A stretch of 58,825 nucleotides of DNA from Micromonospora sp. BL4 (GTDB lineage Bacteria; Actinomycetota; Actinomycetes; Mycobacteriales; Micromonosporaceae): the NCBI RefSeq assembly GCF_003667505.1, contig NZ_RCVJ01000163.1:1-58825 (forward strand), in the 5' to 3' direction. Of this stretch, positions 16,546 through 25,536 are shown in pieces. The position numbers were made by a program, and so were the translations under genes. Position 1 is the first letter of the stretch. The number at the start of each line of letters is the position of its first letter. The notes beneath the pieces were generated by a model, which saw only the letters and a list, made by a program, of their open reading frames with translations, was not told the origin of the DNA and did not search any database.

Positions 16546-17313
16546 GTGCTGACCCGATTCGGCTACCTGGACGCGCCCGGGCCGCTGGCGTTCGCCCACC
16601 GCGGCGGCGCCGCCGAGGGCGACGAGAACACCACCGAGGCGTTCGCCCGCGCCATCGGGCTGGGCTACCGGTACGTGGAGACCGACGTGCACGCCACCGC
16701 CGACGGGGTGGCGGTGATCTTCCACGACCCGACGCTGGCGCGGGTCACCGGCGAACCGGGGCGCATCGCCGACCTGCGCTGGGCCGACCTCGCCTCGGTA
16801 CGCGTCGGCGGGGCCGCCGTCGTACCCCGGCTCGACGAGGTGCTGGGCGCGTGGCCGCAGGTGCGGTTCAACATCGACGTGAAGGCCGACGGCGGCGTCG
16901 AGCCGACGGTCGCCACCGTGGCCCGCGTCGGCGCCGCAGACCGGGTGCTGCTCGCCTCGTTCAGCGACGCCCGGCTGACCCGGCTGCGCGCGCTCACGGA
17001 CGGGCGGGTCGCCACCAGCCTCGGCATGCGCGGGGTGGCCCGGCTGCGGCTGGCCTCGCTGCACGGCCGCCCGCTGCGGCTGCCCCCGTCGGTGGTCGCC
17101 GCGCAGGTGCCGCCGCGCTACGGGCGGGTGCCGGTGGTGGACCGCCGGTTCCTCGACTACTGCCACCGGCTCGGCCTGCAGGTGCACGTCTGGACGATCG
17201 ACGAACCGGCCCAGATGCACGAGTTACTGGATCGTGGCGTGGATGGCATCATGACCGATCACGTCGGCGTGCTGCGCGACGTCTACCGCAGCCGCGGCCA
17301 CTGGGCCGCCTGA
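16546..17313 (+). CDS. Glycerophosphodiester phosphodiesterase
   Basis: Hydrolyses glycerophosphodiesters to glycerol-3-phosphate and an alcohol. A 255-residue TIM-barrel protein starting at GTG 16546. The catalytic set is visible: H18 in AHRGG, E45 and D47 in YVETDVH, H60 in IFHDPTL, and the late VHVWTIDEPAQMHELL segment typical of the family. No signal peptide, so it is cytosolic. An Atg22-like MFS protein follows 16 bases later, suggesting an operon; the transporter could import or export related small molecules. Confidence 0.93.
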   Translation: MLTRFGYLDAPGPLAFAHRGGAAEGDENTTEAFARAIGLGYRYVETDVHATADGVAVIFHDPTLARVTGEPGRIADLRWADLASVRVGGAAVVPRLDEVLGAWPQVRFNIDVKADGGVEPTVATVARVGAADRVLLASFSDARLTRLRALTDGRVATSLGMRGVARLRLASLHGRPLRLPPSVVAAQVPPRYGRVPVVDRRFLDYCHRLGLQVHVWTIDEPAQMHELLDRGVDGIMTDHVGVLRDVYRSRGHWAA

Positions 17314-17329
17314 CCGGCGAAGGACCCCG

Positions 17330-18721
17330 ATGGCCGAGACCGTGACCCCCACGGTGGATGACACCCCGCCCCCGGCGAGCACCCGCCGCGAGCGCAGCGG
17401 CTGGTACATCTACGACTGGGCCAACTCCGCCTTCCAGACCACCGTCATCACGGTGTTCCTGGGCCCGTTCCTCACCACCGTCGCCGAGCTGGCCGCCGGC
17501 TGCGAACTGGGCGCGGACAGCTGCGACGGCTACGTGCACCCGCTGGGCATCCGGGTCGCCGCCGGCTCGTACTACCCGTACCTGATCTCGCTGTCGGTGT
17601 TCCTCACCGTGTTCGTGCTGCCGGTCATCGGGGCGATCGCCGACCGGTCGGCGCACAAGAAGCGGCTGCTCGGCGGCGCGGCGTTCACCGGCGCGGGCGC
17701 GACCATGGCGATGGCCTTCGTCACCGGCGACCGTTACCTGCTCGGCGGAGCGCTGTTCCTGGTCGCCAACATCTCCTTCGGCGCGGCCATCGTCGTGTAC
17801 AACTCGTTCCTGCCGCAGCTCGGCGGCCCGGACGAACGCGACGGCATCTCCAGCCGCGGCTGGGCGCTGGGCTACCTCGGCGGCGGCCTGCTGCTGGCGT
17901 TCAACCTGGTCGCGGTCACGCTGTTCAGTCAGGACGACAACCCGCAGCGCACCCTGGACCTGGCCCGCTGGTCGATCGTGTCCGCCGGGGTGTGGTGGGC
18001 GGCGTTCACCCTGGTGCCGCTGCGCTGGCTGCGCGAACGACCCACCGCGGCGGCGCTGGCCCGGGGCGGCAACGTGCTCACCGACGGGTTCCGGCAGCTC
18101 GGCCGCACCCTGCGTGAGGTCAAGGCGTACCCGCTGACGCTGTTCTTCCTGCTCGCGTTCCTGGTCTACAACGACGGCATCCAGACCGTCATCACCCTCG
18201 CCAGCCAGTACGGCACCGAGGAGCTGCGGCTGGAGCAGAGCACCCTGATCGTCACCATCCTGCTGGTGCAGTTCCTCGCCTTCGGTGGCGCGCTGAGCCT
18301 CGGCGCGCTGGCCCGGCGCATCGGCGCCTGGAAGACGGTGCTGCTCAGCCTGGTGCTCTGGACCGGTGTGATCATCGGCGCGTTCCGGCTGCCCGCCGAG
18401 GCGCCCGTGCCGTTCATGGTCCTCGGCGCGGCCATCGGCCTGGTCCTCGGCGGCAGCCAGGCGTTGAGCCGGTCGCTGTTCAGCCAGCTCATCCCGGCCG
18501 GCAAGGAGGGCGAGTACTACGGCTTCTACGAGATCAGCGACAAGGGCACCAGCTGGCTCGGCCCCCTCGCCTTCGGCCTGGTGTTCCAACTCACCGCCTC
18601 CTACCGGGTGGGCCTGGTCTCCCTGCTGATCTTCTTCGTGGTCGGGTTCCTGCTCCTTCTGGCCGTGCCGATCCGCCGGGCCATCGTCGCCGCCGGAAAC
18701 ACCCCGCCCCGGGTGCTCTGA
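17330..18721 (+). CDS. UMF1/Atg22-type MFS transporter
   Basis: A 463-residue membrane protein with about 12 hydrophobic segments. The N-terminus SGWYIYDWANSAFQTTVITVFLG-type signature (split at residues 24-46) is typical of the UMF1 group related to yeast Atg22, a vacuolar amino-acid effluxer. SRGWALGYLGGG and the late segment LIPAGKEGEYYGFYEISDKG also match. It lies 16 bases behind the glycerophosphodiesterase gene. The bacterial substrate is not established. Confidence 0.9.
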   Translation: MAETVTPTVDDTPPPASTRRERSGWYIYDWANSAFQTTVITVFLGPFLTTVAELAAGCELGADSCDGYVHPLGIRVAAGSYYPYLISLSVFLTVFVLPVIGAIADRSAHKKRLLGGAAFTGAGATMAMAFVTGDRYLLGGALFLVANISFGAAIVVYNSFLPQLGGPDERDGISSRGWALGYLGGGLLLAFNLVAVTLFSQDDNPQRTLDLARWSIVSAGVWWAAFTLVPLRWLRERPTAAALARGGNVLTDGFRQLGRTLREVKAYPLTLFFLLAFLVYNDGIQTVITLASQYGTEELRLEQSTLIVTILLVQFLAFGGALSLGALARRIGAWKTVLLSLVLWTGVIIGAFRLPAEAPVPFMVLGAAIGLVLGGSQALSRSLFSQLIPAGKEGEYYGFYEISDKGTSWLGPLAFGLVFQLTASYRVGLVSLLIFFVVGFLLLLAVPIRRAIVAAGNTPPRVL

Positions 18722-18774
18722 CCTCGACCGCGCCCGGCGGATCGGCCCTGGTCGATCAGATAGGCTGCCCGACC

Positions 18775-19491
18775 GTGACCGACGACGCCGCTGCCGCCCC
18801 GACCTGCCTGGCCCACCCGTTCCCCGGCCAGCCGCACGCTCCGGCCGGGTGCGCGGCGGCGCGCGGGCTCGACGGGCGTCCGGTGCACGCCGCGGCGTTG
18901 AAGTTCTTCTGGGGACCGATGGACTGCGGCAAGTCCACCATGGCCCTGCAGATGAACTACAACCACGCCCGCCAGGGCCGCCGGGGACTGGTCACCACCC
19001 GCATCGACCGGTCGTTGGGCCCACAGGTCACCACCCGCATCGGGCTGGCGCACGAGGCGATCGAGGTCACCGACGACCTGGACCTGCGGGCCCTGGTCCG
19101 GGGCCGGTGGGCCGAGGGGGAACGCGTCGACTACCTGATCTGCGACGAGGCGTGCTTCTACACCGTCGAGCACGTCGAGCAGATGGCCGAGCTGGTCGAC
19201 AGCTACGACGTGGACGTGTTCGCCTTCGGCCTCGCCACCGACTTCCGGTCCTGCCTGTTCCCCGCCACCCAGCGGCTGTTCGAGCTGGCCGACGAGGTGG
19301 CCCGCATCCAGGTCGAGGTGCTCTGCTGGTGCGGCCGGGAAGGACTGCTCAACGCCCGGGTGGTCGACGGCCGGGTGGTCCGCGAGGGCGCGCAGGTCGT
19401 CATCGGCGACACCGTCGACACCGCCGAGGTGCGCTACCAGGTGCTGTGCCGGCGGCACTATCGCAGCGGCGACCTCGGCCCCCGCGACTGA
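18775..19491 (+). CDS. tdk: Thymidine kinase (type II) with N-terminal extension
   Basis: Phosphorylates thymidine with ATP in the pyrimidine salvage pathway. The P-loop GPMDCGKST is at residues 47-55 (most members have F-S/A at M-F-S-G-K), the Walker B/catalytic segment CDEACFYT has E125 as probable base, and the C-terminal zinc-binding residues appear as C184-x-C186 and C225-x2-H228. The 238-residue length is about 40 more than many TdKs, because the P-loop is preceded by a Pro/Ala/Cys-containing extension. Start GTG 18775; an in-frame later start would remove part of that extension. Confidence 0.88.
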   Translation: MTDDAAAAPTCLAHPFPGQPHAPAGCAAARGLDGRPVHAAALKFFWGPMDCGKSTMALQMNYNHARQGRRGLVTTRIDRSLGPQVTTRIGLAHEAIEVTDDLDLRALVRGRWAEGERVDYLICDEACFYTVEHVEQMAELVDSYDVDVFAFGLATDFRSCLFPATQRLFELADEVARIQVEVLCWCGREGLLNARVVDGRVVREGAQVVIGDTVDTAEVRYQVLCRRHYRSGDLGPRD

Positions 19492-19501
19492 CCGGCGGCG
19501 G

Positions 19502-20704
19502 TCAGGCCGGGAGCGGCGCGGCGGCCGGGACCCGGAACTGGTCGGCCACGATGACCGCGACGGTCACCGCCGTTGCCAGCGCCGCGCACGCCACGACGGG
19601 CAGTGGCAGCAGGACACCGACCGGCACCAACGCCAGCAGCACCACGACCGCCGCGATCCGGCTGGTCGGCCAGACCCGCCACAGCACCGCCTTGTAGGCG
19701 CCGTGCCCGGCGAGGAACAGCGCCGGGCCGCCCAGGACGAACAGCGCGGTGACCGTGGTCGTGTCGGCGCCGGGCTCGCGCAGCAGCCGCTCGTCGCCCG
19801 CGGCGGTGACGATGATCCCGGCGACCATCACCGGGTGCAGGTAGTTGAACGCCAGCCGGCTCAACCCACCGGTGCGCGTACCGGCGCGAGCGATGACCTC
19901 CGTGGCGGCCGGCGCCGAGCGGGTGAAGTACACCCACCACAAGGCCACCGACCCGGCGAACGCCAGCACGAACGCCCCGGAGGTCACCATGCTCAGCTGC
20001 TGCGCCAGGGTGCTCCCGGTCACCAGGATCGACTCGCCCAGGGCGATCAGGATGAACGCCTGGCACCGTTCGGCCAGGTGCCCGCCCTCCACCGCCCACC
20101 GCTCGGGGCGCGTGCGCCCCAGACCGGGCACCGGATATCCGGTCGACAGGCCGACCACGTCGAGCACGATCGCCGTCGCCCACAGCGCCTCCCGGACACC
20201 CCCGCCGCCCAGTCCTCCGAGCACCAGGAGCGTTGACGTCCCGACGAACCACGGCAGCGTCTTCTGGAACCCGTCGACCAGCACCGGATGGCCCCGCACC
20301 GCCCACAGCGCGAACAGGCTGCGGCCCACCTGCACCGTCACGTAGACCAGGGCGAAGAGCAGGCCGGTACCGGCGAACGCGCCGGGGATCGCCGCCGACA
20401 GCAGCAGGCTGCCCAGCATCAGCCCGATCAGCAGCGCCCGCACCGGCGCCCGGTCCGGGTGCAGCCAGTTGGTCACCCAGGCGGTGTAGACCCACACGAA
20501 CCAGACCAGCGCCAGCAGCAACGCGGTCCGTGCGGCGCCCCGCCAGTCCGCGTGTGCGATCAGGTATTCCGCCAGCTGGGTGATGGTGAAGATGAAGACC
20601 AGGTCGAAGAACAGTTCCGTCGAGGTGGTCGGCTCCACCCCCCGACGCTCGCGTAGCAGCCAGGGGCGCACCGGCCTCGCGACCGGCGGCTCAGAAGGGG
20701 TCAC
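19502..20704 (-). CDS. LtrA-family membrane protein
   Basis: A 400-residue integral membrane protein with about ten hydrophobic segments. The N-terminal VEPTTSTELFFDLVFIFTITQL and the central ERCQAFILIALGESILVTG are hallmarks of the low-temperature-requirement A family, named from Listeria. Biochemical function is not known. The gene overlaps by 14 bases the 3' end of an upstream membrane-anchored protein gene transcribed in the same direction, so they are translationally linked. Converges with tdk. Confidence 0.9.
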   Translation of the reverse strand: MTPSEPPVARPVRPWLLRERRGVEPTTSTELFFDLVFIFTITQLAEYLIAHADWRGAARTALLLALVWFVWVYTAWVTNWLHPDRAPVRALLIGLMLGSLLLSAAIPGAFAGTGLLFALVYVTVQVGRSLFALWAVRGHPVLVDGFQKTLPWFVGTSTLLVLGGLGGGGVREALWATAIVLDVVGLSTGYPVPGLGRTRPERWAVEGGHLAERCQAFILIALGESILVTGSTLAQQLSMVTSGAFVLAFAGSVALWWVYFTRSAPAATEVIARAGTRTGGLSRLAFNYLHPVMVAGIIVTAAGDERLLREPGADTTTVTALFVLGGPALFLAGHGAYKAVLWRVWPTSRIAAVVVLLALVPVGVLLPLPVVACAALATAVTVAVIVADQFRVPAAAPLPA

Positions 20705-21101
20705 CGCAGACCCGCCAGTCGCCGCCCTCGCGGACCACCGGCAGGCGACGTTCCTCGCTGAGCCCGCCGTCGCGGGTCAACTTCACCGTCACCGTGCCGT
20801 GTGGCCGCCCACCGCGGGTCGCCACCGACACGTCGGTGATCTCGTAGTCGGTCACCATCGGGGGCGTACGCACCCAGCTGGTGAAGCCGATCGGGCTCCA
20901 CCGGGTACGCGCGTCCGCACAGAGCCGCTCGTACGCCCCGTCGCTGTCGCCGAGGGTCACCTCGCTGAGGAAATCGTCGGCGGTCTCCCGGATCGGGCCG
21001 GCGGCCTGCCGTACGGTCTGCAGGTTCCAGGCGCCCAGCCCGGCCACCCCGACGCAGCACAGCGCCACGCCGATCCCGGCGAAGGCCAACCCGGTGCGCA
21101 T
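20691..21101 (-). CDS. Small membrane-anchored protein (DUF4878-like fold)
   Basis: 136 residues starting MRTGLAFAGIGVALCC at ATG 21101; the frame stays open upstream, but that extension is low-complexity and lies over the neighbouring promoter. One hydrophobic helix is followed by an extracytoplasmic domain with FLSEVTLGDSDGAYERLC, VTDYEITDVSV and a final EGGDWRVCGDPF, resembling the NTF2-like/DUF4878 proteins common in actinobacteria. Two cysteines (ERLC, RVC) may pair. The 3' end overlaps the ltrA-like gene by 14 bases. Confidence 0.7.
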   Translation of the reverse strand: MRTGLAFAGIGVALCCVGVAGLGAWNLQTVRQAAGPIRETADDFLSEVTLGDSDGAYERLCADARTRWSPIGFTSWVRTPPMVTDYEITDVSVATRGGRPHGTVTVKLTRDGGLSEERRLPVVREGGDWRVCGDPF

Positions 21102-21297
21102 CGGGCGGTGCCGCCGGGCCGGTCGGCTGTACGGCTGGCCGGCACCCACGACTACCGACCGTAGAGAACGCCGTCGCTGTGGGCCACGACAAGTCGGAAA
21201 CTGGGTGCGACCGCTGGATGGTTGTGCCCTGTTCCGAGCGGCCACGGATCGTCTACCGTCGTCGCACACCCCTACCGCAGTGCCCGGGAGCCGATCG

Positions 21298-23001
21298 ATG
21301 AGCCGCTTCGTACAGCCGGTACCACCACCCGCCGACCCGTACGCCGGTGACACCCTGCTGCGGTCCTGGCTGGAGCGTCACCTCGGCCCGGCCGGGCACG
21401 CCGCCGCGAAAGGGCGCCTCGCCGACCTGGCCGCCGACGTCACCGGGCCGCTGCGCGCGGCGCACGCCGACGCCGAGGCGCACCCGCCGACGCTGGTCCG
21501 CTACGACGCGTGGGGCGCCCGCGTCGACCGGATCGGCACCTCCGCCGGTTGGCAGGCGCAGCGCGCCGCCGCCGCGCGGCACGCCGTGGTCGCGCTGCCC
21601 TACCTGCCGGACGCCCGCGGCACCTGGGGCGCCGCCGCGCGGGTCGTGCAGCACGCCCTGCTGCACCTGTACGGTCCGGAGTCGGCGACGTTCTCCTGCC
21701 CGGTGGCGATGGCCGACGGGGCGGCGGCGCTGCTCAGCCTGCCCGATGTCGACGCCGGGGTCCGCGACGCGTGGCTGCCCCGACTGATCTCCACCGATCC
21801 GGGGACGGCGATCACCAGCGGGCAGTGGATGACCGAGTCGCAGGGCGGCTCGGACCTGGGGCGCTCCAGCACCGTGGGCCGGCCCGCCGCGGACGGTTCG
21901 TGGCGGTTGACCGGGGAGAAGTGGTTCTGTTCGGCGGCCGACGCGGCGATGGCGGTGGCGCTGGCCCGGCCGGAGGGCGCCGGCCGTGGCAGCCGTGTGC
22001 TCGCCCCGTTCCTGGTTCCCCGGTACGCGGCCGACTCGCCCCTGGCCGACGGCGCCGCGGCGGACGCGCCGGCGCCGGGCGTCACCGTGCACCGGCTCAA
22101 GGACAAGCTCGGCACCCGGGCGCTGCCCACCGCCGAGATCGGCCTGCACGACGCGTACGCCGTGCCGTTGGGCGACCCGACGGTGCCCGGCCTGGTCCGG
22201 GCGATGACCCTGGTGGTGGTGACCCGGGTGCACAACGCCGCCGCGGCGGCGGGCGGGATGCGGCGCGGGTTGGCGTACGCCCGGGCGTACGCCGACGCGC
22301 GGCACGTCGCCGGCGGCGCGTTGGCGTCCTCGCCGCTGCACCGGGCCACCCTGGGCACCCTCGCGGTCGACGCGGCGGGCGCGTTCGCCCTGGCCGGGCA
22401 CGCGTTCGCGCTGCTTGGCCGGGTCGAGGTCGGCGGCGACCCGGAGGCTGCGGCGGAGCTGCGCATCGTGGCGCCGCTGGCGAAGCTGGCCACCGGCCGG
22501 CTCGCCGTCGGATCCGCCAGTGAGTACGTGGAGAGCTTCGGCGGGGCCGGCTACGTGGAGGACACCGGCGTGCCCCGGCTGCTGCGTGACGCGCAGGTCC
22601 TGCCGATCTGGGAGGGCACCACCAACGTGCTCGCCCTGGACGTGCTGCGCGCCTTGACCCGGGAGGACGCCGGTACGCCACTGCTCAGTCGCCTCGCCGT
22701 CGCGGTCGACCTGGCCCGGCCACTGTCGCCGGCGCTGGCGGACACCCTGGCCACGGCCGCCGCGCAGCTCCGCGACACCATCACCGCGGTGACCGCCGAC
22801 CCGGGCGCCGAGGCGGTGCTCGCCGGTGCCCGCGGCCTGGCGCTGCGCCTGGCGTACGCGCTGACCACCGCGCTGCTCGTCGAGCACGCCGCGTGGGGCG
22901 ACGAGCAGGCGGAGTTGGCGGCCCGGTTGTGGGCGCGGCGCTGGCTGCGACACGAGGAGATCGCCGAGGACGCCCACCACCACCTGGACCTGCTCTGCTG
23001 A
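21298..23001 (+). CDS. Acyl-CoA dehydrogenase, AidB-like
   Basis: A 567-residue flavoprotein. The central segment GQWMTESQGGSDLG (FAD/substrate contact), LTGEKWFCSAADA, and the late YVESFGGAGYVEDTGVPRLLRDAQ and IWEGTTNVLALD segments match the AidB branch, which in E. coli binds DNA and is induced by alkylation stress. Many actinobacterial members may be plain fatty-acid or isovaleryl-type dehydrogenases. Start ATG 21298; a much longer open frame upstream is antisense to the neighbour and was not used. Alone in its orientation, with a membrane beta-propeller gene next. Confidence 0.9.
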   Translation: MSRFVQPVPPPADPYAGDTLLRSWLERHLGPAGHAAAKGRLADLAADVTGPLRAAHADAEAHPPTLVRYDAWGARVDRIGTSAGWQAQRAAAARHAVVALPYLPDARGTWGAAARVVQHALLHLYGPESATFSCPVAMADGAAALLSLPDVDAGVRDAWLPRLISTDPGTAITSGQWMTESQGGSDLGRSSTVGRPAADGSWRLTGEKWFCSAADAAMAVALARPEGAGRGSRVLAPFLVPRYAADSPLADGAAADAPAPGVTVHRLKDKLGTRALPTAEIGLHDAYAVPLGDPTVPGLVRAMTLVVVTRVHNAAAAAGGMRRGLAYARAYADARHVAGGALASSPLHRATLGTLAVDAAGAFALAGHAFALLGRVEVGGDPEAAAELRIVAPLAKLATGRLAVGSASEYVESFGGAGYVEDTGVPRLLRDAQVLPIWEGTTNVLALDVLRALTREDAGTPLLSRLAVAVDLARPLSPALADTLATAAAQLRDTITAVTADPGAEAVLAGARGLALRLAYALTTALLVEHAAWGDEQAELAARLWARRWLRHEEIAEDAHHHLDLLC

Positions 23002-23032
23002 CCGGCCGGCGCGAGCGGGTGGGTGGGGACCG

Positions 23033-24205
23033 GTGCCGGCCCTGATCGAGCTGGACGACGCTCGGGGAGCGCCGCTGGACGACCGCGGACCGCCGGTGGC
23101 GCTGTCGCGGCGGTGGCGCTCGGTCCTGCTGGTGGTGGCGTGCGCGCTGCTCGGCGGGGCCGCGGCACCTGTACACCTGTCGGCTCGGGCGGGGCCGGTG
23201 CTGCCCGGCCGGGCGACCCTGCTCAGCGCGGGCCCCCTGATGCTGGTCGTCGACCCGGGTGGCGGCGCGCCGACGCTGAGCGCCTACGACGCCGCGACGC
23301 CGCACCGCCCGGCACGGTGGCGGGTCACCGTGCCGCCGGCCACCGGGTGGTCCGCCGAGGCCGCCGGTGACCTGCTGCTGGTCGTCGAACGCGACCAGCT
23401 TCGCCGGCCGACGGCCACCACCGCCCGGTCGGTGCGCACCGGCGAACCGCTGTGGCGGCGACCCGAGCGGGTGTACGCGGCCGGCGAAGCGACGGTGGCG
23501 GTGAGCGAGGTCCGTAGCGCCTCCGGACCGGGGCGGCGGGTCGAGGGCACGGTGCTCGGCATCGACCCGGCCACCGGCGTTTCCCGCTGGTCGGTGCCCG
23601 TGCCCTCCACCGCCGTGCTGGAGGTGCTGCCCGGCACGCCCGGGCGGGTGCTGCTGGTGCAGGACGACGGGCTGACCCGGCTGCTCGACGCCCGCGACGG
23701 CACGGTTCACGGGCAGGGGCGACTGCCGCCGGCCGACTACGGCCCCGACAACCCGCAGGTCATCGGCACGCACCTGGTGCTGCGCCACCCGACCGGCACC
23801 GGCGCGGCGCTGACCGGGTACGACCTGCCCGGGTTGGCGTGGCGTTGGCAGGTGCCGGTCCAGCCCGGCGAGGTGACCCTGCAGGCCTGCCAGGACCTGG
23901 TCTGCGGGCGGGACGGGCGTGGCCGGTGGGCGCGCGACGCCGCATCCGGTGCGGTCGGCTGGACGTGGCCGGACGGCAGGCGGTGGCGCACCGTCGCGGG
24001 CGCGCGGGCCGGCTCCGAGCCGCTGGTGCTGCTCGGTGTGGCGGCGGACGGCCGACGCGTCCTGGTCGCGACGGTGGGCCGGGACGGGCCTCGGGTGCGC
24101 GGAGTGCTCCCGGCCGGGGTGCGGGGCTGCCGGCGCGCCGGTGCCGGGCTGGTCTGCCGTGGCGATGCCGACCGGGTCACGGTCTGGGCGATCGACTCGC
24201 TCTGA
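23033..24205 (+). CDS. Membrane-anchored PQQ-like beta-propeller protein
   Basis: 390 residues. A short cytoplasmic stretch (MPALIELDDARGA) leads to one hydrophobic helix (about 30-48) and then an extracytoplasmic region built of repeated blades with W/G-rich segments such as RSVRTGEPLWRRPE, IDPATGVSRWSVP and GYDLPGLAWRWQVP. These are typical of PQQ-like repeats in non-enzymatic propellers. Cysteine pairs near the C-terminus (CQDLVC, CRRAGAGLVC) suggest disulphides. GTG 23033 is used as start. Role unknown; possibly protein binding at the cell surface. Confidence 0.78.
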   Translation: MPALIELDDARGAPLDDRGPPVALSRRWRSVLLVVACALLGGAAAPVHLSARAGPVLPGRATLLSAGPLMLVVDPGGGAPTLSAYDAATPHRPARWRVTVPPATGWSAEAAGDLLLVVERDQLRRPTATTARSVRTGEPLWRRPERVYAAGEATVAVSEVRSASGPGRRVEGTVLGIDPATGVSRWSVPVPSTAVLEVLPGTPGRVLLVQDDGLTRLLDARDGTVHGQGRLPPADYGPDNPQVIGTHLVLRHPTGTGAALTGYDLPGLAWRWQVPVQPGEVTLQACQDLVCGRDGRGRWARDAASGAVGWTWPDGRRWRTVAGARAGSEPLVLLGVAADGRRVLVATVGRDGPRVRGVLPAGVRGCRRAGAGLVCRGDADRVTVWAIDSL

Positions 24206-24267
24206 CCGGGCGGAAAACGCCGCCGTACCTGACAGCGGTTGGCAGGTACCCGGGGCAGACTGCCCGC

Positions 24268-24639
24268 ATGACGACAACCGCCGACCTCGCCATGGTCAAC
24301 CTGGACAGCTCCGACCCGGCCGGGCACGCCGCGTTCTACCACCGGGCCCTGGGCTGGGAGATCACCCACAGCCAAGCCGAGTACGCCATGATCAATGGCG
24401 GCGGCGTCTCGATCGGCTTCGGGCTGGTCGAGGGTTACCGGCCGCCGACCTGGCCCGACCCGGCCGGGGGCAAGCGCTACCACCTCGACCTCTACGTGGA
24501 CGACCTGGCCGCGGCGGAGAAGGAGTTCGTCGAGGCTGGCGCGTCGAAGCCGAAGTTCCAGCCCGGCGGTGACCGGTGGGTGGTGCTCATCGATCCGATC
24601 GGGCAGCCCTTCTGCATCTGCCCCCGCCCGCAGGGCTGA
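24268..24639 (+). CDS. VOC-family protein (glyoxalase fold)
   Basis: A 123-residue single VOC domain starting at ATG 24268 (MTTTADLAMVNLDSSDP). It contains AAFYHRALGWEI, a conserved segment YHLDLYVDDLAAAEKEFVEAGA and the final strand DPIGQPFCICP. Possible metal ligands include H in YHLDLYV and the acidic positions, but no full glyoxalase I set can be assigned. Many actinobacterial members of this subgroup are uncharacterised or resistance-like. Confidence 0.87.
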   Translation: MTTTADLAMVNLDSSDPAGHAAFYHRALGWEITHSQAEYAMINGGGVSIGFGLVEGYRPPTWPDPAGGKRYHLDLYVDDLAAAEKEFVEAGASKPKFQPGGDRWVVLIDPIGQPFCICPRPQG

Positions 24640-24661
24640 GGCTCCACGGGCCGCGCGGCGG

Positions 24662-25507
24662 TCAGCGCAGCGGGCCACGGGCGACGGCGGCCCGCATCGT
24701 CGGCGGGTCGCCGACCGGCACGTACTCCAGCCACCAGGTGGCGCCGGCCTCGGCGAGCGCGCCCAGGTAGGCCCGCTCGGCGCGCTCGTCCGGTCGGCGC
24801 CGCCGGCCGCCGATCGCCACGTCGAACGGCTGGCCGTCGGCGCGGGTGGGTGGCAGGGCGCTCACCAGCTCGCGTACCTCCTCAGGGGTGAGGTCGGACC
24901 ACCCGTCGGTGTCGGTGAGCTTGTAGGGCACGATGCCGTCGGCGCGGGCCGCCCGCCGCCGCACCGCCCCGGCCTGCATGCTGCCGCCGACCCAGACCGG
25001 CACCCGGGGCGACTGCACCGGCGGCGGTCGCAGCGCCACCCCGTCGGCGCGGTAGTGGGCGCCCCGGTGGCGGACCGGCTCGCCGGTGAGCAGCCCGGTC
25101 AGCAGGTCGAGACCCTCGTCGAGCATGCTGGCCCGGACGGCCACCTCGGTCGGCTCGCCGAACGCGGCCAGGCCCCGATCGCCCGGGTCGCCCACGCCGA
25201 CCGCGACGGTGGCCCGCCCCGCGCTGAGGTGGTCGAGGGTGAGCACCTCACGGGCCAGCTTCGCCGGGCGGCGTCGGGGCAGCGCCGTGACCGTGGTGCC
25301 CAGCCGCACCCGACCGGTGCGGCCGGCGATCGCCGTGAGCACCAGCCACGGGTCGTAGGTGGACGGGTCGTTCCCGGAGTAGTGGATCAGATAATCCTCC
25401 AGGAACACCCCGTCCCACCCGGCGTGCTCGGCGAGCTCACCCAGCTCGACCAGCGTGGACACCGGGACGGACGCGCCGCCGCAGGGCAGCTCCAGACCGT
25501 GTCTCAT
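24662..25507 (-). CDS. LLM-class flavin-dependent oxidoreductase
   Basis: A 281-residue luciferase-like monooxygenase starting MRHGLELPCGGASVP at ATG 25507; the open frame continues upstream into antisense of the recombinase and was rejected. It has ELAEHAGWDGVFLEDYL near the N-terminus, the RVRLGTTVTALPRRRPAKLAREVLTLD block and GRATVAVGVGD, all typical of F420- or FMN-dependent members. In actinobacteria many of these use F420. Substrate unknown. Confidence 0.88.
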   Translation of the reverse strand: MRHGLELPCGGASVPVSTLVELGELAEHAGWDGVFLEDYLIHYSGNDPSTYDPWLVLTAIAGRTGRVRLGTTVTALPRRRPAKLAREVLTLDHLSAGRATVAVGVGDPGDRGLAAFGEPTEVAVRASMLDEGLDLLTGLLTGEPVRHRGAHYRADGVALRPPPVQSPRVPVWVGGSMQAGAVRRRAARADGIVPYKLTDTDGWSDLTPEEVRELVSALPPTRADGQPFDVAIGGRRRRPDERAERAYLGALAEAGATWWLEYVPVGDPPTMRAAVARGPLR

Positions 25508-25536
25508 CCACCGACCGTAGGGCGGAGGTACGACGC

